The position numbers and the translations under genes are program-made. The notes below the pieces were generated by a model. The model was given only the letters and a program-made list of their open reading frames with translations, was not told the origin of the DNA and made no database searches. Below, piece after piece: positions 1-5,389 of a stretch of DNA of 5,389 nt. Every line of letters begins with the position of its first letter. Position 1 is the stretch's first letter. Source of the stretch: an uncultured Alcanivoracaceae bacterium (GTDB lineage: Bacteria > Pseudomonadota > Gammaproteobacteria > Pseudomonadales > Alcanivoracaceae); contig CALEAR010000155.1 in the NCBI GenBank assembly GCA_937943665.1, forward strand, positions 1 to 5,389, in the 5' to 3' direction.

Positions 1-2564
1 TCCAAGATACCACCTGGCCTAAATTTTATTGCTTCAGGCAGCGGATCTTGGCTAGCTAACGAGTGTTGCTTGTGCAATGATTCGCGCATAGTTAACACCG
101 CTTGGGTTAACTCTTCTTTATGGCGCTTTTGGCGCAATATGCTAACACGGATAGCTTCAAAGCGCTGCTTTAATGTGCTTGTTCCTGCCACAGCTCTGGC
201 GCGTACCAAGGCCTGATGTTCCCATGGCCACGCCTTATGTTCCTGGTAATGTTGAAAGGCGCTTAGCCGCTGCGCCAAGGCACCCGATTCTCCCTCTGGA
301 CGCAAGCGCATATCCACTTCATACAAAGGCTCTGCAAAACTAGGCTGAGAAAACATTTGTACAAATCGGCGACACACCTTTTGATACCAAGGCGCCAGCT
401 CCTCATGGGAAACGCCTAGTGTGTCATCCACCTCGTAAAGAAGCACTAAATCCACATCGGAGGTGTAGCTCATTTCATAGCTACCAAACTTGCCATAAGC
501 CACTAACAGGCAAGCCATGGGCAAAGGATTGCCTTGGGCATCTTGTGGTGCATCAGGTGCTTGCATTTCCTGTTGCCACGCCATGCTTAACAATTGCTCC
601 ACCACAACAGTGGCAAGGTGGGTTAAATATTGGCTCGCCTTCACTAAGGAAAGCTTTTCCGTGGCTTCTTGCACCATAACACGCAACATATGCACTTGTT
701 TAAAGTGATGCACCACCCGTAACTGGCGCGTCACATCCTCAGCGGGCACACGCAAAAGCTGCTGGCGTAGCTCATCTTGTAGTGTTTCCACACTGGGGTA
801 GGCATACAAGGAAGATACATGGAGCAGCTCCTCTAACAAGGCAGGGTACGCCCGGATATGAGACAAAATTAATGTGCTTTGGCTGCTGAGCTTCACCAGC
901 TGCCGCACCACATTTGGGTTTTCCGCCAATAGCTCTAAGTGGTGCGATTCATAGGCCACAATATGCTCGAGCAGTGCTAACAAGGGCGCGAGCGTATGCC
1001 GAGCCTCCTGTTGGTAACCCAACGCCTCTAATAACCGTGGCAAAATAAGATCCAATGTATCAGCGCAGGCTTCCCAATGTTCCGTGACATGTTGCCGAAA
1101 CTCTGCTAGCTGCTGAATCACCTGTTCTTCCTTCTCTAGCCCTAGGGCCTGCAACAAACGCAACGCCCGTTGTTTAGGCAGTTGCCCACGCCACAACGCC
1201 ACACTTTGCTGATCCACAGAGGCGGTAAAATGATTTTCGTTCTCCCGTTGGCTAATCAAGGCCTGGAATTGATAACGCACCCGTGCCCTGTGGTTATGCA
1301 ATGCCATTTCACAGGCGGCTATAGAATCAAACCCCATGGTAAACGCTAAGCGATGTTGCGCCATTTCATCAGCGGGCAGCTTTTGCGTTTGCTCATCACG
1401 AAAAGCCTGCAAACGATGCTCCATGCGCCGCAAGAATACATAGGCCTGCCTTAACCACTGAGCTTGCTGTGGCGCCATTAGCTGTTGTTGGGCCAACTCT
1501 TCTAGGGCTGAAAGCAAATGGGGAGTTTGCAGGGACTCTTGTTGCCCACCATGCACCAGCTGGTGCACCTGAACAATAAATTCAATATCGCGAATACCGC
1601 CTGCCCCCAGCTTAATATCATCAAACAAACCTTGTTGGCGCACCTCGCGCTCTATTAATCGCTTCATTTCTCGCAAGCTTTTGAAGGCGCCATAATCCAA
1701 ATAACGGCGGAATACAAAAGGCTTCAGCCGCTCCACAAAACGTGCGCCTGCTGCAATATCGCCCGCCACAGGGCGCATTTTGATTAAGGCATAACGTTCC
1801 CACTCTCGGGCTTGCTGTTCATAGTAGCGCGCTAAACTATCGAAGGTGGCCACCAAGGCCCCTGCATTACCCCAGGGGCGCAAACGCATATCCACACGGT
1901 AGGCGAAGCCATCCACCGTAGGAGCATCTAACACCTGAATCAGAGCCTGGCCTAAACGCAAATAAAATTGCTCATAAGCTATACCCTTCAGCTCACCTTC
2001 CTGCTCGTAGGCAAAAATAAGATCGATATCCGAGCTCAGGTTCAGCTCTTGGGCGCCCAATTTGCCCATGGCAAACACCGTTAAGGGTTGCGGGGCTCCC
2101 GCGGCATTTAATGGAGTGCCGTATTGTTGGCAAAACAGTGTGAAAAGATGCTCCTGACACACACGCAATAACGTGTCCGCCAGCAAAGAAAGCTCACTAA
2201 GGGTTTCGGATAACTTGGCTCGCCCGCTTAAATCGCGCCAAATAATGCGGCACAAATACCGATGTCGAAACTTTCGTACCCACGGCTGCATGGCATGGGG
2301 GCTGCGAGCAAGGCGCAGCCACTCCTTAAGCTCCTGCTCAAGTACCTGTGGCTTTATTAGTGATACAGTGGCTTGCTCCTCCAACCAAGCGAACAAGCTT
2401 GGCTCCCGTAAGCATTGTGCTTGCACATACTCAGAGCCAATAAGCACCTTATCCCACTCCGCTTTTAATTCAGGACGTGGCACAAGCCCTGCTTTGCGCA
2501 AGGGTTGCCAATACTGCGCTAAGGAAGATGCTAATATGGAGGGCACGAAAGACGACATCATCAT
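1..2564 (-). CDS. glnE: Bifunctional glutamine synthetase adenylyltransferase/adenylyl-removase (GlnE), C-terminus cut by window edge
   Basis: GlnE attaches AMP to, and removes it from, the conserved tyrosine of glutamine synthetase, switching the enzyme off or on in response to PII (GlnB) and glutamine. I translated the minus strand from 2564 to 3: 854 codons with no stop, running off the left edge. Two nucleotidyltransferase domains are visible. The first (deadenylylation) has MGKLGAQELNLSSDIDL at residues 166-182, with D179/D181 as the expected metal ligands, and DMRLRPWG around 225-232. A conserved GAGGIRDIEFIVQ block lies near 320-332. The second (adenylylation) has YGKFGSYEMSYTSDVDL at 690-706, with D703/D705, and DMRLRPEG around 751-758. 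The last visible residues, FRPGGIL, match the GGI-DIEF block that precedes the C-terminal helical region. The E. coli protein is 946 residues, so about 90 are missing. Three ATG codons occur in tandem at the start (2564, 2561, 2558). A weak GGA lies directly before the first, so the third has the best spacing. The family call is secure; the exact start is not. Confidence 0.97.
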   Translation of the reverse strand, partial: MMMSSFVPSILASSLAQYWQPLRKAGLVPRPELKAEWDKVLIGSEYVQAQCLREPSLFAWLEEQATVSLIKPQVLEQELKEWLRLARSPHAMQPWVRKFRHRYLCRIIWRDLSGRAKLSETLSELSLLADTLLRVCQEHLFTLFCQQYGTPLNAAGAPQPLTVFAMGKLGAQELNLSSDIDLIFAYEQEGELKGIAYEQFYLRLGQALIQVLDAPTVDGFAYRVDMRLRPWGNAGALVATFDSLARYYEQQAREWERYALIKMRPVAGDIAAGARFVERLKPFVFRRYLDYGAFKSLREMKRLIEREVRQQGLFDDIKLGAGGIRDIEFIVQVHQLVHGGQQESLQTPHLLSALEELAQQQLMAPQQAQWLRQAYVFLRRMEHRLQAFRDEQTQKLPADEMAQHRLAFTMGFDSIAACEMALHNHRARVRYQFQALISQRENENHFTASVDQQSVALWRGQLPKQRALRLLQALGLEKEEQVIQQLAEFRQHVTEHWEACADTLDLILPRLLEALGYQQEARHTLAPLLALLEHIVAYESHHLELLAENPNVVRQLVKLSSQSTLILSHIRAYPALLEELLHVSSLYAYPSVETLQDELRQQLLRVPAEDVTRQLRVVHHFKQVHMLRVMVQEATEKLSLVKASQYLTHLATVVVEQLLSMAWQQEMQAPDAPQDAQGNPLPMACLLVAYGKFGSYEMSYTSDVDLVLLYEVDDTLGVSHEELAPWYQKVCRRFVQMFSQPSFAEPLYEVDMRLRPEGESGALAQRLSAFQHYQEHKAWPWEHQALVRARAVAGTSTLKQRFEAIRVSILRQKRHKEELTQAVLTMRESLHKQHSLASQDPLPEAIKFRPGGIL

Positions 2565-2641
2565 TCCAACTATTAACAATTTATGCACACTATGCCATAG
2601 GATGCGTTGGTATACCCTTGGAATAAAAGTAAATGGAGCGG

Positions 2642-2670
2642 GTGCAATAAAGTGTTATGCACTTTATACT
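2642..2670 (+). promoter_or_regulatory. Candidate sigma-70 promoter for the DUF47-pit-argA unit
   Basis: A TATACT hexamer at 2665-2670 matches five of six bases of the -10 consensus. The hexamer 17 bases upstream, GTGCAA at 2642-2647, is a poor -35 (three of six). Transcription would start near 2677, leaving a leader of about 40 bases before the DUF47 start codon. The weak -35 would fit a promoter needing an activator, but that is inference. An unlisted promoter elsewhere in the spacer is equally possible. Confidence 0.35.
2647..2667. repeat. Perfect 8-bp inverted repeat overlapping the candidate -10 box
   Basis: ATAAAGTG (2647-2654), a 5-base centre TTATG, then CACTTTAT (2660-2667) form a perfect inverted repeat. 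The right arm overlaps the first three bases of the candidate -10 hexamer. As DNA it has the form of a dimeric repressor operator. As RNA the stem would be weak (mostly A-U pairs) and lacks a T tract, so a terminator is unlikely. I do not recognise it as a box for a named regulator. Confidence 0.5.
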
Positions 2671-2700
2671 CCCGCAACGTTATCCTTGGCACGCTTTATT

Positions 2701-2704
2701 GGAG
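2701..2704 (+). promoter_or_regulatory. Ribosome binding site of the DUF47 gene
   Basis: GGAG lies 11 bases before the ATG at 2716. This spacing is slightly long but acceptable, and it supports that codon as the start. Confidence 0.6.
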
Positions 2705-2715
2705 CTTGAACAGCC

Positions 2716-3396
2716 ATGTCTATTGGAAATTCTATCGCACGCTTGTTTGGGCGATCGCCAATTCGCCCCTTGTTACATCACTATGAAACAGTTCACGCCT
2801 GCGTGGCAGAGCTAGATACCTTTTTCACTGCTGTGATCAACGAGGATTGGCAACAGGCAGAGCAAGTACGCGAACGCATTGTTACGCTAGAAAACGAAGC
2901 CGATGACATGAAACGGGAATTCCGTTTGAATTTGCCAAGGCACCTCTTTTTATTAATGCCGCGTACGGATTTGCTTGAGCTTATGAGCATCCAAGACCGT
3001 GTGGCCAACAAGGCCAAGGATATCACTGGCATTATGATCGGGCGCCAAATGCGTATTCCCGCCCCCTTAGCGGAGCCCATGCTTGCCTATGTGCGCAGCA
3101 CCATTAACACCTCTGCGCAGGCACGCACCGCCTTAAATGAACTGGATGCCCTGCTAGAAACCGGTTTTGGTTCTCGAGAAATCAAACTGATCGAAAACAT
3201 GGTGGAAGTGCTCGATGACATTGAGCGCGAAACCGATGAACTTCAGATTCAAATTCGCGCCAAACTCTTTGAGGTGGAAACTGAATACCCACCGGTGGAA
3301 GTAATCTTCCTTTATAAAATCATTGATTGGGTGGGCGAGCTTTCCGACCGCGCTCACAAGGTGGGCGGCTATTTACACCGTCTGGTTGCCCGTTAA
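2716..3396 (+). CDS. DUF47/TIGR00153 family PhoU-like protein, partner of the Pit phosphate transporter
   Basis: This 226-residue cytoplasmic protein belongs to the DUF47 family (TIGR00153), relatives of PhoU that are usually encoded directly next to a Pit-type phosphate permease and are thought to modulate its activity. The function rests on family context and is not proved for any one member. There is no signal peptide or membrane segment, and the composition is charged and helical, as expected for a PhoU-like helical bundle. The family-like acidic blocks are visible: ENEADDMKREFR at residues 59-70, QDRVANKAKDI at 93-103, DDIERETDELQ at 167-177 and DWVGELSDRAHKVG at 204-217, which in PhoU-type folds carry metal-cluster ligands. 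The length matches the family norm. The start at 2716 is supported by GGAG upstream. The stop is 16 bases before pit, so the two are almost certainly co-transcribed. Confidence 0.93.
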   Translation: MSIGNSIARLFGRSPIRPLLHHYETVHACVAELDTFFTAVINEDWQQAEQVRERIVTLENEADDMKREFRLNLPRHLFLLMPRTDLLELMSIQDRVANKAKDITGIMIGRQMRIPAPLAEPMLAYVRSTINTSAQARTALNELDALLETGFGSREIKLIENMVEVLDDIERETDELQIQIRAKLFEVETEYPPVEVIFLYKIIDWVGELSDRAHKVGGYLHRLVAR

Positions 3397-3401
3397 CCGC
3401 T

Positions 3402-3405
3402 GGAG
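3402..3405 (+). promoter_or_regulatory. Ribosome binding site that fixes the pit start
   Basis: GGAG ends 7 bases before the ATG at 3413. The same reading frame stays open leftward to 3323, inside the DUF47 gene, but no good ribosome site precedes that stretch. The hydrophobic N-terminus of the permease begins right after 3413. This decides the start. Confidence 0.75.
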
Positions 3406-3412
3406 CGTATTC

Positions 3413-4675
3413 ATGGAATTTATTCTTGCTTATGGCCCCCACATTTTAATTTTAGCCTGTGCGTTTGGGTTCTTTATGGCATGGGGCATGGGGGCCAATG
3501 ATGTGGCTAATGCCATGGGCACCTCGGTGGGTTCCGGCGTGCTAACGGTTAAACAAGCCATTATTGTGGCCATGATTTTTGAATTCTGCGGTGCCTATTT
3601 GGCGGGAGGTGAGGTGACCCAAACCATTCGCTCGGGCATTGTGCAAAGTAACGTGGTGGAAGATACGCCACACCTGTTAGTGTACGGCATGCTTTCCACC
3701 CTATTGGCCACAGGCGTGTGGCTAACCGTGGCTTCGGCTAATGGTTGGCCCGTTTCCACCACCCACACGGTGATAGGTGCCATTATTGGCTTTGCTGCCG
3801 TGGGCATCAGCATCGATGCGGTGCAATGGAGCCAAATTGGTAGCATCGTGGCAAGTTGGGTAATCTCCCCCGCCTTAGCAGGCACCATCTCTTATATACT
3901 CTTCCGCAGCGTTCAACGCTTAATCCTCAACACCCCTGACCCTTTCACTCAAGCCAAGCGCTACGTACCCTTTTATCTTTTTCTCACCGGTTTCATGGTA
4001 TCCATGGTGACCTTCATGAAAGGGCTAAAACATGTGGGTATTCCATTGAATGGGCCACAAAGTGTACTCGCCTCCATTCTCGCTGGGTTACTCATCACTG
4101 GGTTTGGTAAGTATTTGCTATCACGCATTGAGCCAAACCCCGAACAAGATCGCCGCTTCCGTTTTGCTAGCACTGAGCGTTTGTTCGCGGTGTTGATGGT
4201 ATTCACAGCCTGTGCCATGGCCTTTGCCCATGGGTCCAATGATGTGGCCAATGCCGTGGGCCCCTTAGCTGCCATTTACAGCGTGATTAAAAGCGAGGGC
4301 CAAGTGAGTGCTAGCACCATTATTCCTAGCTGGATCCTGCTACTAGGTGCTGTGGGCATTGTGGCAGGTTTGGCCATGTTCGGCCCCAGAGTGATGCAGA
4401 CCATTGGTAAAAAAATCACCGAACTCACCCCAAGCCGTGGTTTTGCGGCGGAACTCGGTGCGGCCTCCACAGTGGTCATGGCCACGGGCACAGGCCTGCC
4501 TGTATCTACCACCCATACCTTGGTGGGTGCCATTTTAGGAGTGGGTTTTGCGCGGGGTATTGGTGCCCTTAACCTACGTGTGGTGCGTGGTATTTTTGCC
4601 TCTTGGTTTATTACTTTGCCCGCAGGTGCCATACTCTCCATTGTGTTCTTCTTTATATTCACCACCCTGTTTTAA
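3413..4675 (+). CDS. pit: Pit-family low-affinity inorganic phosphate transporter
   Basis: This inner-membrane permease of the PiT family (PF01384) takes up phosphate, in bacteria typically as a neutral metal-phosphate complex driven by the proton gradient. The 420-residue product is almost entirely hydrophobic, with about ten or more membrane segments. It shows the internal duplication diagnostic of the family. The signature GANDVANA at 27-34 is repeated as GSNDVANA at 274-281, and PVSTTHT occurs identically at 113-119 and 363-369, each followed by a G-A-I-x-G run. The soluble loop between the halves, about residues 170-185 and 238-256, is short. The protein is therefore shorter than E. coli PitA (about 499 residues) and resembles the roughly 420-residue Pit proteins that travel with DUF47 partners. 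It lies 16 bases after the DUF47 gene and 27 bases before argA. No Pho box was seen upstream of the unit, which fits constitutive expression. Cation specificity cannot be read from the sequence. Confidence 0.95.
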   Translation: MEFILAYGPHILILACAFGFFMAWGMGANDVANAMGTSVGSGVLTVKQAIIVAMIFEFCGAYLAGGEVTQTIRSGIVQSNVVEDTPHLLVYGMLSTLLATGVWLTVASANGWPVSTTHTVIGAIIGFAAVGISIDAVQWSQIGSIVASWVISPALAGTISYILFRSVQRLILNTPDPFTQAKRYVPFYLFLTGFMVSMVTFMKGLKHVGIPLNGPQSVLASILAGLLITGFGKYLLSRIEPNPEQDRRFRFASTERLFAVLMVFTACAMAFAHGSNDVANAVGPLAAIYSVIKSEGQVSASTIIPSWILLLGAVGIVAGLAMFGPRVMQTIGKKITELTPSRGFAAELGAASTVVMATGTGLPVSTTHTLVGAILGVGFARGIGALNLRVVRGIFASWFITLPAGAILSIVFFFIFTTLF

Positions 4676-4687
4676 GGGTTGTTGCTA

Positions 4688-4692
4688 GAGAG
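4688..4692 (+). promoter_or_regulatory. Purine-rich ribosome binding site deciding the argA start
   Basis: GAGAG lies 10 bases before the ATG at 4703. An in-frame TTG at 4679 would add eight residues, but the only upstream purine run (AAGGG, ending at 4678) abuts it with no spacing. The ATG is therefore preferred, and the ArgA family alignment also starts close to it. Confidence 0.5.
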
Positions 4693-4702
4693 CCTAGATC
4701 AC

Positions 4703-5340
4703 ATGGCACTGGATCAAGATTACGTCACTTGGTTTCGCAATTCCTCGCCTTATATTAATGCGCATCGGGGCAAAACCTTTGTGATCATGATTCCTGGTGA
4801 AGCCATTGCTAGTACGCACTTCACCCATATTGTGCATGATTTAGCTTTGCTGAATAGCCTTGGCATCCGCTTGGTGGTGGTGCATGGGGCGCGACGACAA
4901 ATTAGCGACGCTTTAGCGGCAGCCGGCATAGAAAGCACCTTCGATGGTGCCACTCGCATTACCGATGCCCAAGCCCTCCCCGTGGTTTTACGCACCGTTG
5001 GGCAAATACGCTTACAGTTTGAGGGGGCGTTTTCCGCTGGTTTACCCAACTCCCCCATGCACAATGCGCGCATTCAAGCCACCTCAGGTAACTTTATTAT
5101 GGCGCGCCCCATTGGGGTGCGTGATGGCAAAGATTACCACTACACAGGCACTGTGCGCCGCGTGGCAGTGGAGCCCATTGAGCAACTGCTGAACTTAAAC
5201 CATATTGTGCTGCTCTCTTCGGTGGCGGCCTCCATTACGGGGGAGCTATTCAATATTAATGCAGAGGAAGTAGCAGCCGCAGCGGCCACAGCCTTACAGG
5301 CTGATAAAATTATTTATCTCACAGAATCCCCCATACGGGA
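4703..5340 (+). CDS. argA: N-acetylglutamate synthase (ArgA), N-terminal half only; interrupted by adapter sequence
   Basis: ArgA acetylates glutamate with acetyl-CoA, the first and arginine-feedback-inhibited step of arginine synthesis. The visible 212 complete residues are the amino-acid-kinase-like domain, which carries the arginine-binding regulatory function. The match to E. coli ArgA as I recall it is clear: SPYINAHRGKTFVIMIPGEAI at 15-35, LNSLGIRLVVVHGAR at 50-64, TSGNFIMARPIGVRDG at 127-142 and SITGELFNINAEEVA at 177-191. E. coli ArgA is about 443 residues, so the C-terminal GNAT acetyltransferase domain, which holds the catalytic site, is absent. The break is technical: adapter sequence begins at 5341, and the apparent stop at 5360-5362 lies inside it. 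The last wholly genomic codon is 5336-5338. It follows pit by 27 bases with no terminator or ArgR-type box that I could see, suggesting read-through from the phosphate genes. The missing catalytic half should not be read as gene loss. Confidence 0.95.
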
Positions 5341-5389
5341 AGATCGGAAGAGCGTCGTGTAGGGAAAGAGTGTAGATCTCGGTGGTCGC
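5341..5389. other. Illumina TruSeq adapter contamination at the contig end
   Basis: These 49 bases begin AGATCGGAAGAGCGTCGTGT and continue as the reverse complement of the Illumina TruSeq universal (P5-side) adapter, which I recall as 58 bases; all 49 present agree with that recollection. The sequence is synthetic, not genomic. It ends the argA frame artificially at 5362 and should be trimmed before any annotation. Confidence 0.98.

Larger units (their letters stand above)
2565..2715. promoter_or_regulatory. Divergent intergenic region between glnE and the DUF47-pit-argA unit
   Basis: This 151-base AT-richer spacer separates two outward-facing genes and must hold the promoters for both directions. 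For the rightward unit I see one reasonable -10 (TATACT, 2665-2670) overlapping an inverted repeat. For glnE no box pair is convincing. I looked for tandem CTGTCAT-type Pho boxes, expected if the pit unit were PhoB-controlled, and saw none. There is no room for a gene and no stable terminator-like hairpin followed by a T run. Confidence 0.75.

Noticed and set aside
419..708. Two overlapping short plus-strand frames in the left part of the window.
   Set aside because: They are antisense to the adenylylation domain of glnE, whose motifs are read clearly on the other strand.
2173..2709. A 178-codon open frame on the plus strand opposite the glnE start and across the intergenic region.
   Set aside because: It is antisense to well-supported glnE coding sequence, has no recognisable domain, is Cys/Ser/Arg-rich as shadow frames often are, and would run to within 6 bases of the real DUF47 start.
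2565..2715. PhoB box or other known phosphate-control site upstream of the DUF47-pit unit.
   Set aside because: No tandem CTGTCAT-like heptamers with an 11-bp period could be found by eye on either strand.
3323..3412. A longer N-terminus for Pit starting inside the DUF47 gene.
   Set aside because: The extra 30 residues overlap the end of DUF47 in another frame and lack a ribosome site. The ATG at 3413 has GGAG at good spacing and begins the membrane protein.
3595..4665. Several minus-strand open frames of about 97-129 codons opposite pit.
   Set aside because: They lie wholly inside the strongly supported pit gene and reflect its codon bias. Their translations show no family features.
4679..4702. 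TTG start for argA at 4679.
   Set aside because: The purine run directly touches the codon, so spacing is wrong. The ATG at 4703 has GAGAG 10 bases upstream and fits the family start.
4600..4702. ArgR-type operator before argA.
   Set aside because: No TGAAT-AT-ATTCA-like palindrome is present in this stretch.
1..5340. CRISPR array, insertion sequence, tRNA, riboswitch or phage-defence genes.
   Set aside because: The sequence is tightly filled with four conserved metabolic genes. No regularly spaced repeats, transposase motifs, terminal inverted repeats or cloverleaf patterns were seen.

Overview
The window carries four protein-coding genes of a proteobacterial chromosome, most likely a gammaproteobacterium. 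The reasons are a two-domain GlnE of the enteric/pseudomonad type, a classical ArgA (amino-acid-kinase fold N-terminal half of an N-acetylglutamate synthase), and a DUF47 (TIGR00153)–Pit phosphate-transport pair. Base composition looks balanced and I saw no compositional break between genes. I cannot name a genus.

Layout. From position 1 to about 2564, on the minus strand, lies most of glnE, the bifunctional adenylyltransferase/adenylyl-removase of glutamine synthetase. Its C-terminal end, roughly the last 90 residues, is cut off by the left edge. A 151-base divergent intergenic region (2565-2715) follows, with an 8-bp perfect inverted repeat overlapping a plausible -10 box. On the plus strand come a DUF47/PhoU-like protein (2716-3396), a Pit-family phosphate permease (3413-4675) and the N-terminal half of argA (from 4703). 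The gaps are 16 and 27 bases with no visible terminator, so these three probably form one transcription unit.

The final 49 bases (5341-5389) are not biological sequence. They match the reverse complement of the Illumina TruSeq universal adapter, so argA is interrupted by a library artefact and not by a real mutation. The left end also breaks inside a gene, and the whole piece is probably one short contig.

How the genes relate. DUF47 and Pit are a known pair, in which the cytoplasmic PhoU-like protein is thought to modulate the permease. GlnE adjusts glutamine synthetase activity to nitrogen status, and ArgA commits glutamate to arginine synthesis. The neighbourhood therefore joins phosphate uptake with two glutamate-consuming control points. 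Whether that linkage is functional is inference. I found no mobile element, CRISPR array, RNA gene, defence system or unknown multi-gene system here; apart from the adapter this is ordinary housekeeping sequence.
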